Shown here piece by piece: positions 37,095 through 46,365 of a stretch of 64,000 nt of DNA. Source of the DNA: a bacterium. GTDB taxonomy: Bacteria > Bacillota > Bacilli > Lactobacillales > Streptococcaceae. The stretch is taken from NCBI GenBank assembly GCA_905221235.1, contig CAJNCJ010000007.1:37952-101951 (forward strand). Direction: 5' to 3'. A program made the translations under genes and the position numbers. The notes under the pieces are model-generated. The model saw nothing but the letters and a program-made list of their open reading frames with translations. It did no database searches and had not been told where the DNA came from. The number at the start of each line of letters is the position of its first letter. The stretch's first letter is position 1.

Positions 37095-37727
37095 ATGACC
37101 TCTATCTCAGCTATCTTTTTCGATCTGGATGGAACCCTCGTGGATAGTTCTATCGGGATTCACAATGCCTTTACCCATACTTTTAAGGAGCTTGGCGTGC
37201 CTAGCCCTGATACCAAAACGATTCGTGGTTTTATGGGACCGCCCCTCGAAAGTAGTTTTGCGACCTGCCTGCCCAAAGAACAAATCTCTGAAGCTGTGCA
37301 GATATACCGTTCTTACTATAAGGAAAAAGGCATCCATGAAGCTCAGCTCTTCCCTCAGATTGTAGAATTACTTGAGGAATTATCAAGCAATTATCCTCTC
37401 TACATCACCACTACAAAGAATACACCAACCGCTCAGGACATGACTAAAAATTTGGGAATCCATCATTTCTTTGAGGGCATTTATGGTTCCAGCCCTGAGG
37501 CACCCCATAAGGCCGATGTCATTCGCCAAGCCTTGCAGGCACATCAATTAATTCCAGAACAAGCCATCATCATCGGTGATACCAAGTTTGATATGCTGGG
37601 GGCTCAGGAAACAGGCATTCAGAAATTAGCTGTCACTTGGGGATTTGGAGAGCAATCAGACTTGCTCAACTATCAGCCTGATTATATCGCCCACAAACCC
37701 TTAGAAGTTTTGGCGTATTTCCAATAA
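37095..37727 (+). CDS. HAD-superfamily phosphatase (Gph/PpaX-like)
   Basis: 210 aa. HAD motifs: I DLDGTLVDSS (nucleophile Asp ~11), II TTTKN, III Lys in PHKADVI, IV IIGDTKFDM. Helical cap between residues ~18 and 85 as in phosphoglycolate phosphatase-like enzymes. Substrate not determinable. Third gene after sdaAB-sdaAA with AGGAGAAACT as ribosome binding region. Confidence 0.85.
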   Translation: MTSISAIFFDLDGTLVDSSIGIHNAFTHTFKELGVPSPDTKTIRGFMGPPLESSFATCLPKEQISEAVQIYRSYYKEKGIHEAQLFPQIVELLEELSSNYPLYITTTKNTPTAQDMTKNLGIHHFFEGIYGSSPEAPHKADVIRQALQAHQLIPEQAIIIGDTKFDMLGAQETGIQKLAVTWGFGEQSDLLNYQPDYIAHKPLEVLAYFQ

Positions 37728-37793
37728 CATAACGGAGACTGGGCAAAAACTCCATTTCATACTCAATGAAAACGAAGCAAGTCTCTACATAAC

Positions 37794-37841
37794 AAAACGC
37801 ATATTACCAAGACTTTTAAAGTCCTGATAATATGCGTTTTT
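37794..37841. terminator. terminator between HAD and dehydratase genes
   Basis: AAAACGCATATTA (37794-37806) pairs with TAATATGCGTTTT (37828-37840). Upstream, at 37759-37773, a single RUP-like end ATACTCAATGAAAA remains. Confidence 0.75.
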
Positions 37842-37858
37842 CTGATTTTAAAGATTTT

Positions 37859-39709
37859 TTATTCAACGTGGGTTGTTTGATTAGCAAAGGCGATAATAGC
37901 TTGTTTCAACTCATCTCCACTGAGAGTGCGGAATTCTTCAATCTTTTGATCGATGGCTTCTAGAGGCATGACATTCACCTTACCAACGAAAATCTTATCC
38001 ATAACCTGATTATCAACAAGTTCGGTGGATACCAAGAGTTCTTCGTAGAGTTTTTCACCTGGACGGATTCCAACTTCAACGATTGGAATTTCACTTTCGG
38101 TGTGGCCACTTAGAAGGACCATTTTCTTGGCCAAATCATAAATCTTGACTGGTTTGCCCATATCAAGGATAAAGACTTCTCCATCCTTGGCATAAGCACC
38201 AGCATGGATAACCAGACGACTAGCTTCTGGGATGGTCATAAAGTAACGGGTCATACGGAAGTCTGTCACCGTTACAGGACCGCCTTCAGCAATCTGACGT
38301 TCAAAGACTGGAATGACACTACCACGGCTACCAAGAACATTCCCAAAACGAACTGCACAGTAGGTCGATTGGCTACGTTGGTTAAAGCCAGTAACAATCA
38401 ACTCAGCCACGCGCTTGGTTGCTCCCATAACATTGGGTGGGTTGACCGCCTTATCCGTCGAAATCATAACCATCTTAGGCACCTTGGCTTCATCAACAGC
38501 CCTAGCAACATTGTAGGTTCCACGAATATTGTTTTTGAAGGCTTCTTTTGGATTGCGTTCCATCATAGGAACGTGCTTGTGGGCAGCCGCATGATAAACA
38601 ATAGCTGGCTTGTACTGCTCAAAGACTTGCAACAAACGGTCGTAATCTTGAATGTCCGCAATCACAGGTACATAATCAATCCCTTGGAACTTGCGAATCA
38701 ATTCATGATAAACAAGGTAGATTGAATTTTCCCCATGACCGAGCAAGACGATGCGTTCAGGATTGAAGCGGCTAACTTGGCGACAGATTTCAGAACCAAT
38801 TGAACCACCAGCACCTGTGACTAAGATGGTCTTACCTGTAAGTTCTGCGCCCAGACGCGATTCGTCAAGACGAATTTCCTGACGACCCAAAAGGTCTGTG
38901 ATATCAATCTTCTGGAAGCCTCCACCTGCTTGGTGAAGTCCCTGAACAACTGTTTCAACCTTAGGCATCTTGTAACATTTGACACCCAGCTTATTACACA
39001 TTTGCAGGATACGTTCATACTCTGACGGATCAAGCGACGGAATTGCAACGATAACACGCTCGATTTGATGGCGTTTGGCTAATTCAGGCAGATTATCATA
39101 AGAGCCCAAAACAGGGATACCACCGAGTTTTTGACCCTTTTTCTTTTCATCATTATCCAAAATACCGACAAGTTCCAAATCACTGGTTGGGTGTTGGTAG
39201 CTATTCATAAAGAGAGCTCCACCATCGCCAGCACCAATCAAGAAGGTACGACGATGTTCCCCATCACCACTGCCTTTTTTGCGTTTAGAGTAGATTAACT
39301 GCCAAGTAATCCGTGGCAATAAAATCAAGAAGGTACTCAACAAGATAAAGAGAATGATGAAACGGATTGAAAAGAGTGGCAAGAAGGCATAGCAGATTCC
39401 ATAAGACAAAACACTGCTCGCAGTCACGCCAAAAAAGATTTTCATAAAGTCCGTAATCTTGCTGTAACGGCTGATACTAGCGTTCAACCCCCAAAATCCA
39501 ATCATCAATTGATAGAGCAGGAAGGCCAAACTCGTATAGATAATGTAGTCAACAGGCGCTGGATTAATCAATCCGTAGAATAAAATATAAGATACAATGA
39601 TGGAAACCACCATACTGAAAATATCAAATATGCCCCAAAAGACCTGTTTTTGTTGTTTATTTAAAATTTCCACCAGATCAATGACATAATCTGTGAGTTT
39701 TTTATTCAT
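37859..39709 (-). CDS. membrane-bound UDP-sugar 4,6-dehydratase (CapD/PglF-type)
   Basis: 616 aa. Four N-terminal transmembrane helices (about 20-130), a CoA-binding-like Rossmann region (FLIGAGDGGALFMNSYQHP) and a C-terminal SDR domain with NAD motif TGAGGSIGSEICRQV (~295-309) and catalytic Lys region STDKAVNPPNVMGATKR, where Met replaces the usual Tyr as in 4,6-dehydratases. Makes UDP-4-keto-6-deoxy sugars. The pneumococcal homologue has been proposed to start UDP-AATGal synthesis for teichoic acid. Start has AGGAGGAG. Confidence 0.88.
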   Translation of the reverse strand: MNKKLTDYVIDLVEILNKQQKQVFWGIFDIFSMVVSIIVSYILFYGLINPAPVDYIIYTSLAFLLYQLMIGFWGLNASISRYSKITDFMKIFFGVTASSVLSYGICYAFLPLFSIRFIILFILLSTFLILLPRITWQLIYSKRKKGSGDGEHRRTFLIGAGDGGALFMNSYQHPTSDLELVGILDNDEKKKGQKLGGIPVLGSYDNLPELAKRHQIERVIVAIPSLDPSEYERILQMCNKLGVKCYKMPKVETVVQGLHQAGGGFQKIDITDLLGRQEIRLDESRLGAELTGKTILVTGAGGSIGSEICRQVSRFNPERIVLLGHGENSIYLVYHELIRKFQGIDYVPVIADIQDYDRLLQVFEQYKPAIVYHAAAHKHVPMMERNPKEAFKNNIRGTYNVARAVDEAKVPKMVMISTDKAVNPPNVMGATKRVAELIVTGFNQRSQSTYCAVRFGNVLGSRGSVIPVFERQIAEGGPVTVTDFRMTRYFMTIPEASRLVIHAGAYAKDGEVFILDMGKPVKIYDLAKKMVLLSGHTESEIPIVEVGIRPGEKLYEELLVSTELVDNQVMDKIFVGKVNVMPLEAIDQKIEEFRTLSGDELKQAIIAFANQTTHVE

Positions 39710-39776
39710 AGAAATTTACTCCTCCTTAAAAGAGTTTTACTATATTGTTATTGTAGCACATTTTAATTTATTTGGC

Positions 39777-40814
39777 TTATTTTTCCAAATAAATTACTGT
39801 TCCCTTGTACTCTTTCTTCCATTTAAATCCTCTAATTAAACCTACAATCGTCCCAAGGCCATAAGCAAAGTGAATGAAAAATAAAAGAAAGGGCATCACA
39901 ATTAGAAATCCATTTTTATGTTTTAATAAAGTTAGCAAAGTGAGTAATAATAAAAGTAGAAAATAGGCACCTAATAGTAAAGTTATGAATACGAATGTGA
40001 TCGGTAACAATGCTAGACTAAACACAAGACTCAAAACAAATAAACAAGGAACATAGTGAAATAATGATAAACACTTAGGCTGAACATGACTTGTCAAGCC
40101 AATCCACAAACCATTTGAATACTTTTGATGCAGCATTTTCTTGAATGTTGGTCGAATATACTGATAAGATAGAATACTTGGGCTATAGCGGATTTTATAA
40201 CCATGTTCTCGAATTCTATAATGAATATCATTATCTTCCGTTCGACCAAGTTGCTCATTTACTAAACCAACCTTCTGGAAAACCTCTCGTTTATACATCC
40301 CATGGAAAATAGAAGAAACATATCTATCCTCGGAACTATTTCGATAATTGGCAATGCTACTGCCAAACATATTTTCCTCAACAAGATGCAAGGTCTCTGC
40401 CCATTTTCCCTTTCCTTCGACAATCGTCGGCCTAGGACCTCCACAGACAGATTCACCTTGTTGAATAACAGCCACATTGTTTATTACAAAACTTTCAGTA
40501 ACTTTTGAATGAGCATCAATTTTTAAAATAAGGTCCCCTACAGAGTGTTTAACACCCAGGTTAAAACCACTAGCTTGATTTTTCTTAGGATTGTTATACA
40601 ATCTGATTGAGTTAAACTCTGTGTCTTCTTTTATAAATTGCTGAATGATGGCTGTTGTCCCATCTGTAGACATAGCATTTATAAATAGAATTTCAATATT
40701 TTCTTTAGGATAGGTTTGATTTTTTAAGTCTTCAATTAGACCAGGCAGATATTTTTCTTCATTGTATGCACTGATTACAATGGATACGAGAAGACTTTCA
40801 ACATTTTGAGTCAC
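39777..40814 (-). CDS. GT2-family glycosyltransferase with membrane anchor
   Basis: 345 aa. GT-A fold: SIVISAYNEEKYLPGLIEDL near residue 11, DxD-like DAHSK near 98, and acceptor-site GRTEDNDIHYRI near 190. Three C-terminal transmembrane helices (about 250-325). Start codon is GTG with CAGGAGAG upstream. Acts at the cytoplasmic face in polysaccharide or glycolipid synthesis; acceptor unknown. Same strand and 67 bp upstream of the dehydratase, likely one operon. Confidence 0.85.
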   Translation of the reverse strand: MTQNVESLLVSIVISAYNEEKYLPGLIEDLKNQTYPKENIEILFINAMSTDGTTAIIQQFIKEDTEFNSIRLYNNPKKNQASGFNLGVKHSVGDLILKIDAHSKVTESFVINNVAVIQQGESVCGGPRPTIVEGKGKWAETLHLVEENMFGSSIANYRNSSEDRYVSSIFHGMYKREVFQKVGLVNEQLGRTEDNDIHYRIREHGYKIRYSPSILSYQYIRPTFKKMLHQKYSNGLWIGLTSHVQPKCLSLFHYVPCLFVLSLVFSLALLPITFVFITLLLGAYFLLLLLLTLLTLLKHKNGFLIVMPFLLFFIHFAYGLGTIVGLIRGFKWKKEYKGTVIYLEK

Positions 40815-40900
40815 TACTACTCTCCTGAATTTTTCCTTCCACTATTTTATCATAATTTTCAAGACTTTCCCATTTTTATCTTGAAAGCCAGAAACCTTAC

Positions 40901-40929
40901 TTGACATTATAGTGAAAAAGCCTTAAAAT
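40901..40929 (+). promoter_or_regulatory. promoter of the CynX-like MFS gene
   Basis: TTGACA (40901-40906), 17 bp, TAAAAT (40924-40929). Confidence 0.75.
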
Positions 40930-40964
40930 AAGCTGTTATTAAAATCAGCTAGAAGAGGTATTAT

Positions 40965-42131
40965 ATGAAAAAGCAATCACTCTTTTTTGTTCCAGGTATT
41001 ATCCTGATTGGTGTTTCCTTGCGGACTCCTTTTACTGTTTTACCTATTATTTTGGGGGATATTTCGCAAGGCCTGGGAGTAGAAGTTAGTTCACTTGGTG
41101 TCTTGACCAGCCTTCCCCTTCTCATGTTTACTCTCTTCTCGCTATTTTCTACCCGACTGGCTCAGAAAATCGGCTTGGAGCATCTCTTTACCTACAGTCT
41201 CTTCTTCTTAACCATTGGCTCTCTGATTCGACTAATCAATCTGCCTCTCCTCTATCTAGGAACCTTGATGGTTGGGGCAAGTATCGCAGTCATCAACGTT
41301 CTGCTTCCTAGTCTTATCCAAGCCAATCAACCAAAGAAAATTGGTTTTCTGACCACCTTATATGTGACGTCTATGGGGATTGCGACAGCTCTGGCTTCCT
41401 ATCTGGCTGTGCCCATTACACAAGCCAGTTCTTGGAAAGGCCTCATCATCCTCCTCACCCTGCTCTGTCTAGCAACTTTTTTGGTCTGGCTCCCAAATCA
41501 CCGCTATAATCACAGACTAGCTCCACAAACCAAACAGAAAAGCCAAACAAAGGTCATGCGTAATAAACAGGTCTGGGCAGTTATTGTTTTTGCAGGTTTT
41601 CAATCCTTGCTCTTTTACACTGCTATGACCTGGCTACCTACTATGGCTATCCATGCAGGCCTATCCAGTCACGAAGCTGGCTTGCTGACATCTATCTTCT
41701 CTCTGATTAGCATTCCTTTTTCAATGACCATCCCAAGCCTGACAACCAGCTTATCTACTCGCAACCGTCAGATCATGCTCATTTTGGTTTCACTAGCTGG
41801 TGTGGTCGGCATTTCCATGCTCTTTTTCCCTGTTAGTAATTTCTTTTACTGGCTTGCCATCCATCTCCTCATCGGAACCGCAACCAGCGCCCTCTTCCCT
41901 TATCTCATGGTCAACTTTTCACTCAAGACAAGCGCTCCTGAAAAGACAGCCCAATTGTCCGGTCTATCTCAAACAGGAGGCTATATTCTGGCAGCCTTTG
42001 GACCGACTCTCTTTGGTTACAGTTTTGACCTGTTCCATTCTTGGGTGCCAGCTGTAGCTGCCCTCTTGCTCGTCGATATCCTGATGACTGTGGCCCTCTT
42101 TACAGTGGATAGAGCTGATAAAATCCTTTAA
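40965..42131 (+). CDS. MFS transporter, CynX/NimT type
   Basis: 388 aa with 12 transmembrane helices. The start PGIILIGVSLRTPFTVLPII resembles the cyanate/2-nitroimidazole transporter subfamily. Substrate unknown. Own promoter and terminator. Confidence 0.82.
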   Translation: MKKQSLFFVPGIILIGVSLRTPFTVLPIILGDISQGLGVEVSSLGVLTSLPLLMFTLFSLFSTRLAQKIGLEHLFTYSLFFLTIGSLIRLINLPLLYLGTLMVGASIAVINVLLPSLIQANQPKKIGFLTTLYVTSMGIATALASYLAVPITQASSWKGLIILLTLLCLATFLVWLPNHRYNHRLAPQTKQKSQTKVMRNKQVWAVIVFAGFQSLLFYTAMTWLPTMAIHAGLSSHEAGLLTSIFSLISIPFSMTIPSLTTSLSTRNRQIMLILVSLAGVVGISMLFFPVSNFFYWLAIHLLIGTATSALFPYLMVNFSLKTSAPEKTAQLSGLSQTGGYILAAFGPTLFGYSFDLFHSWVPAVAALLLVDILMTVALFTVDRADKIL

Positions 42132-42158
42132 ACTTCTAGTTTTGGCTAGAAGTTTTTT
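42131..42158 (+). terminator. terminator of the MFS gene
   Basis: AACTTCTAG, loop TTTTGG, CTAGAAGTT, T tract. Confidence 0.85.
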
Positions 42159-42252
42159 ATATATAAAAATTTTACACATTTCTCTTGACAGGGCTTTCTT
42201 TTAGATGTACAATGTATGTGTAGAAAAATTATATATAAAAATCTTACACATT
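42159..42252 (+). promoter_or_regulatory. PadR-operon promoter with duplicated operator
   Basis: TTGACA (42185-42190), 17 bp, TACAAT (42208-42213). A 22-bp element ATATATAAAAATTTTACACATT at 42159-42180 recurs with one change at 42231-42252, flanking the promoter. TGTGTA at 42217-42222 forms a dyad with TTACACA at 42244-42250. This is the expected look of an autoregulated PadR operator. Confidence 0.65.
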
Positions 42253-42269
42253 AGAAAAGGAGGTTTCCC

Positions 42270-42596
42270 ATGTACTTTCCAACATCCTCTGCCTTGATTG
42301 AATTTCTCATCTTGGCCGTACTGGAAAAAGGGGATTCTTATGGTTATGAGATTAGCCAAACCATTAAGCTGATCGCTAATATCAAAGAATCCACACTCTA
42401 TCCCATTCTCAAAAAATTGGAGGGCAATAGCTTTCTGACAACCTATTCTAGAGAGTTCCAAGGTCGCATGCGCAAATACTACTCCTTGACAAACGGTGGT
42501 ATAGAACAGCTCTTGACCCTAAAAGATGAATGGACACTCTATACAGACACCATCAATGGCATCATAGAAGGGAGTATCCGCCATGACAAGAACTGA
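42270..42596 (+). CDS. PadR-family transcriptional regulator
   Basis: 108 aa. Winged helix of the PadR family: LIEFLILAVLEKGDSYGYEI, ESTLYPILKKLEGNSFL and RKYYSLTNGG. Usually a repressor of membrane-stress or efflux genes. AAAAGGAGG upstream. It overlaps the DUF1700 gene by 14 bp; the four genes 42270-45205 appear to form one unit controlled by the duplicated operator. Confidence 0.92.
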   Translation: MYFPTSSALIEFLILAVLEKGDSYGYEISQTIKLIANIKESTLYPILKKLEGNSFLTTYSREFQGRMRKYYSLTNGGIEQLLTLKDEWTLYTDTINGIIEGSIRHDKN

Positions 42597-43176
42597 ATAC
42601 CTGACTCAGCTAGAACTCTATCTCAAAAAACTGCCTCAGGCTGACCAAATTGAAGCCATGGACTATTTCAGAGAACTCTTTGACGATGCTGGAGTCGAAG
42701 GAGAAGAAGAACTCATCGCTAGCTTGGGAACTCCTAAGGAAGCGGCCCACGAAGTTCTCTCCAATCTTCTCGATAAAAAAATCAATGAAGCGCCCGCTCA
42801 AAAAAATAACCGACAAATTTTGCATATCGCCTTGTTAGCTCTCCTTGCAGCACCCATCGGTATTCCTCTGGGAATCGCCATCCTCGTGGCCCTGTTCGGA
42901 ATCCTTGTGGCAGCTTTGACTGTCATCTTGGCTTTCTTTGCGGTTTCCATACTTGGTATCATCGGCGGATTCCTATTTTTAGTTGAAAGTTTCACTGTCT
43001 TAGCCCAAGCCAAATCAGCCTTTATCTTGATTTTCGGTTCTGGCTTACTAGCCATCGGTGCTTCTTCGCTGGTTTTACTAGGCATTTCCTATGTAGCCCG
43101 CTTCTTCGGCCTACTCATTGTTCGCCTGGTGCAATTTGTTCTCAAAAAAGGAAAGAGAGGTGACCAGCATGCGTAA
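42583..43176 (+). CDS. DUF1700 (HAAS-domain) membrane protein
   Basis: 197 aa. N-terminal ~60-residue HAAS domain (TEYLTQLELYLKKLPQADQI), then about four hydrophobic helices. DUF1700 proteins regularly follow PadR regulators and act together with DUF4097 proteins in envelope-stress operons; mechanism unknown. 8-bp overlap with the next gene. Confidence 0.85.
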   Translation: MTRTEYLTQLELYLKKLPQADQIEAMDYFRELFDDAGVEGEEELIASLGTPKEAAHEVLSNLLDKKINEAPAQKNNRQILHIALLALLAAPIGIPLGIAILVALFGILVAALTVILAFFAVSILGIIGGFLFLVESFTVLAQAKSAFILIFGSGLLAIGASSLVLLGISYVARFFGLLIVRLVQFVLKKGKRGDQHA

Positions 43177-44083
43177 ATTGACAAAAGGATTTCTCATCTT
43201 TGGTGTGGTGACTACTGTTATCGGCTTTATCCTACTCTTTATAGGTATTCAATCTGACGGAATTAAGAGCCTACTTGCCATGTCCAAGGAGCCTGTCTAT
43301 GATAGTCGGATGGAAGAGTTGACCTTTGGCAAGGAAGTCGAAAACCTAGAGATTACTCTCCATCAACACGCACTGACCATCACAGACTCTTTCGATGATC
43401 AAATCCACATTTCTTACCATCCATCACTCTCTTCTCACCATGATCTTGTCACAAATCAAAACGATAAAACACTGAGCCTAACGGATAAAAAACTGTCTGA
43501 AACTCCGTTTCTCTCTTCTGGAATTGGCGGGATTCTCCATATCGCAAGTAGCTACTCTCGTCGTTTTGAAGAAGTTATTCTCCAAGTTCCAAAAGGAAGA
43601 AGTTTAAAAGGGATCAACGTGTCAGCCAATCGTGGACAAACCACCATCATAAATGCTAGCCTTGAAAATGCGACCCTCAATACCAATAATGGCTATCTCC
43701 TCCGAATCGAAGGAAGTCGTATCAAAAACAGCAAACTCACAACCCCAAATATCATTAATATCTTTGATACAGACCTTACAGATAGTCAGCTAGAGTCAAC
43801 AGAAAATCACTTCCACGCTGAAAATATTAAAGTATATGGTAAAGTAGAACTATCTTCTAAAAATGCGCTCAGTATCATGCTAACTCAAAAAGAAAGCCAA
43901 GAAATCAACTTAGACCTATCAAGTCACTATGGTCCTATTTATCAGTTATCAAGAGATGAGAGTCAACATCACCCAAACGAATTAAGCAACCCTTACAAAA
44001 CTGAAAAAACCAATGTAAAAGGTCAACTCATAGCTAGGGCTAAAGATTATATTAGTCTTGAAACTACAGCCAACAGACCCTAA
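43169..44083 (+). CDS. DUF4097-like exported beta-repeat protein
   Basis: 304 aa. One N-terminal transmembrane helix (about 5-27), then an extracellular beta-rich region with adhesin-like repeats (NVSANRGQTTIINASLENAT, NNGYLLRIEGSRIKNSKLT). The start at 43169 overlaps the DUF1700 stop by 8 bp; a longer frame exists upstream without a site. Confidence 0.8.
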   Translation: MRKLTKGFLIFGVVTTVIGFILLFIGIQSDGIKSLLAMSKEPVYDSRMEELTFGKEVENLEITLHQHALTITDSFDDQIHISYHPSLSSHHDLVTNQNDKTLSLTDKKLSETPFLSSGIGGILHIASSYSRRFEEVILQVPKGRSLKGINVSANRGQTTIINASLENATLNTNNGYLLRIEGSRIKNSKLTTPNIINIFDTDLTDSQLESTENHFHAENIKVYGKVELSSKNALSIMLTQKESQEINLDLSSHYGPIYQLSRDESQHHPNELSNPYKTEKTNVKGQLIARAKDYISLETTANRP

Positions 44084-44140
44084 CAAATCTACTTATATCT
44101 ACCAAAATGATGTATATACAACTAAAAAGGAGGTTCTACC

Positions 44141-45205
44141 ATGAAACAAGAATGGTTTGAAAGTAATGATTTTGTAAAAACAACAAGTAAGAACAAGTCT
44201 GATGAACAAGTCAAAGATGTTGCAGACAAGGCTGAAGAAACAATAGCCGATCTCGATACACCAATTGAAAAAAATACTCAAGTAGAGGAGGAAGTCTCTC
44301 AAGCTGAAGTCGAACTTGAAAGCCAGCAAGAAGAGAAAATTGAAACGCCTGAAGACAGTGAATCGAGAACAGAAATAGAAGAAAAGAAAGCATTAGATTC
44401 TACTGAAGAAGAGCAAGATCTTTCTAAAGAAACCGAAAAAGTCACTATAGCTGAAGAGAACCAAGAAGCACTTCCTCAGCAAAAAACAACTACGAAAGAG
44501 CCCCTTCTTCTCAGTAAATCCTTAGAAAGTCCTTATATTCCCGACCAAGCTCTAAAATCGACGGATAAATGGAAAGAGCAAGTGCTTGATTTTTGGTCTT
44601 GGCTAGTGGAAGCGATCAAATCTCCTACAAGCAAGCTTGAAACAAGTAGCACACACAGTTACACAGCCTTTCTCTTACTCATTCTGTTTTCTGCATCTTC
44701 CTTTTTCTTTAGTATCTACCACATCAAACATGCTTACTATGGACATATAGCAACTATCAACAGCCACTTCCCTGAGCAACTAGCTCCTTTAACTCTCTTT
44801 TCTATCATTTCTATCCTAGTAGCGACAACACTCTTCTTCTTTTCATTCCTCTTAGGTAGTTTCGTCGTAAGACGATTTATCTACCAAGAAACGGACTGGA
44901 CGCTAGAAAAAGTTCTCCAACAATATAGTCAACTCTTGGCAATTCCAATCATCCTCACTGCTATTGCTAGTTTCTTTGCCTTCTTTGATAGCCTACGATT
45001 TACAGCTCTCTTGTGTGTGATTAGCATTGGAATCATTCTACTTGCCAGTCTCCATATCATTACAAGACCAAGTCAAGCAAGTGAAACCGACTCCTTTTAT
45101 CAGTTATTCTTGTCTGTCCTTGTGAACGGAGTGATTATCCTCCTCTTCTTTGTAGCTGAAGTGGCACTGATTGGGGATTATCTTCGTATCTTGGCCTTTC
45201 TTTAA
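44141..45205 (+). CDS. membrane protein with long acidic cytoplasmic N-terminus (DUF6574-like)
   Basis: 354 aa. Residues 1-150 are hydrophilic and Glu-rich (EEEVSQAEVELESQQEEKIE), probably disordered; residues ~175-354 hold five transmembrane helices of a Yip1-like arrangement. AAAAAGGAGG upstream. Last gene of the PadR cluster. Function unknown. Confidence 0.75.
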   Translation: MKQEWFESNDFVKTTSKNKSDEQVKDVADKAEETIADLDTPIEKNTQVEEEVSQAEVELESQQEEKIETPEDSESRTEIEEKKALDSTEEEQDLSKETEKVTIAEENQEALPQQKTTTKEPLLLSKSLESPYIPDQALKSTDKWKEQVLDFWSWLVEAIKSPTSKLETSSTHSYTAFLLLILFSASSFFFSIYHIKHAYYGHIATINSHFPEQLAPLTLFSIISILVATTLFFFSFLLGSFVVRRFIYQETDWTLEKVLQQYSQLLAIPIILTAIASFFAFFDSLRFTALLCVISIGIILLASLHIITRPSQASETDSFYQLFLSVLVNGVIILLFFVAEVALIGDYLRILAFL

Positions 45206-45210
45206 ACTTC

Positions 45211-45240
45211 AATCCTGTCATCCATGGCAGGATTTTTTAT
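45211..45240 (+). terminator. terminator of the PadR cluster
   Basis: AATCCTGTCA, TCCA loop, TGGCAGGATT, then TTTTT. Confidence 0.85.
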
Positions 45241-45276
45241 ATACCAAAAAAGCAAGTCGATTGACCTGCTTCTACT

Positions 45277-46137
45277 TTACTTTTCTTGTGCTAATGCTTT
45301 AAAATCTTTGTCTAAGATGGGTTGCACTTCTAATTGATTGGCATCTAGTTGGTGGTAAAATGCTGATGGTAGTGACTCTAGGAATTTTGCATAGTTCAAG
45401 CGGGCAATGGCTTCATAGTCTTCTGGTTTAGAGCCGTCTCCTGTGATTTGAACCAAGTCAATCTCCCACTGCACTTCCTTATCCACCAATTGCTCAATAT
45501 AGGCTGCAGGAACAAATGGTTCTCTCGGTAAAACGGTCTTGACGCCTTGAGCCAGATGGTAAACACCGTGCACTTGGCCTTCTCCATCCTGATAGAAGGA
45601 AACTCTTGCAAAGTAAGCATCCGTCTCTTGAACCGCACGTATACGCGCTTCAAACTGAGCCAAGCCGTCTTCCTCTAAAAAGCTTTTCAAGTCCTCACGA
45701 CTAAAGAAAACAGGGTTAAAAATTCCTTGGCAAATCGTAAAGCGGGCTACAGTGTCTGCCAGATAGGCTTGAATACTTGCTTGGAAATAAGCTTCAAAGT
45801 CGAAACCATCTAGCCCCTCAATCTCAGTTCCTGTGTAAGCAACCAGGGCATCTAAAAATGCTTTGATAATCTGCCAGTCTGTTTTTGTAAGTAGGTCAGG
45901 AAGATCGACACGATAGGCCTTTTGACCATCAGCATAACTGACCTTAAAGAGAAATTGTGATTGCCCCACTATCGCACACTCGATATACTCGAGACGATTA
46001 AGCGGTTGACGGAGATAGACAGCATCATAGCTATGTGACTCCAAACCATCTACCAAGGACAAGATAGACTTGGCAGTCAAAATTTCCTGTTCTCCTAAAA
46101 TGCTCTGTTTATTTGGAATAAAAAATGTTTTCGTCAT
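45277..46137 (-). CDS. DUF4299-like hypothetical protein
   Basis: 286-aa soluble acidic protein without signal or membrane segments. It resembles a family of uncharacterised streptococcal proteins (DUF4299, recognised with moderate certainty). Convergent with the PadR cluster. No catalytic motif seen. Confidence 0.7.
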   Translation of the reverse strand: MTKTFFIPNKQSILGEQEILTAKSILSLVDGLESHSYDAVYLRQPLNRLEYIECAIVGQSQFLFKVSYADGQKAYRVDLPDLLTKTDWQIIKAFLDALVAYTGTEIEGLDGFDFEAYFQASIQAYLADTVARFTICQGIFNPVFFSREDLKSFLEEDGLAQFEARIRAVQETDAYFARVSFYQDGEGQVHGVYHLAQGVKTVLPREPFVPAAYIEQLVDKEVQWEIDLVQITGDGSKPEDYEAIARLNYAKFLESLPSAFYHQLDANQLEVQPILDKDFKALAQEK

Positions 46138-46208
46138 AACTGAACTCCTTTTGAAATCGTTTACATATAGTATACCTTATTTTCCTGAAAGATACAAAAA
46201 CAAACTTT

Positions 46209-46313
46209 ATACTCTTCGAAAATCAAATTCAAACCGCGTCAGCTTCGCCTTGCCGTACTCAAGTACAGCCTGCGGCTTGCTTCCTAGTTTGCTCTTTGAT
46301 TTTCATTGAGTAT
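46209..46313. repeat. RUP-type repeat, about 105 bp
   Basis: Terminal inverted repeats ATACTCTTCGAAAATCA and TGATTTTCATTGAGTAT (imperfect), length close to the 107-bp RUP elements of S. pneumoniae, which are thought to be mobilised by an IS630-type transposase and to insert at TA. No coding capacity. Confidence 0.75.
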
Positions 46314-46334
46314 TAGATTTTTAAGTAAAAAGCA

Positions 46335-46361
46335 TAGAAAAACAGCCCCTGAGGACTGTTT
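46335..46361 (-). terminator. terminator after trhO
   Basis: Minus transcript AAACAGTCCTCAGGGGCTGTTTTT forms a stem with TCA loop and a U tract. Confidence 0.75.
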
Positions 46362-46365
46362 GATC

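Noticed and set aside
46209..46313. Small RNA gene downstream of the DUF4299-like gene
   Set aside because: The fold is explained by the terminal inverted repeats of a RUP-type element also present at 50292-50441.
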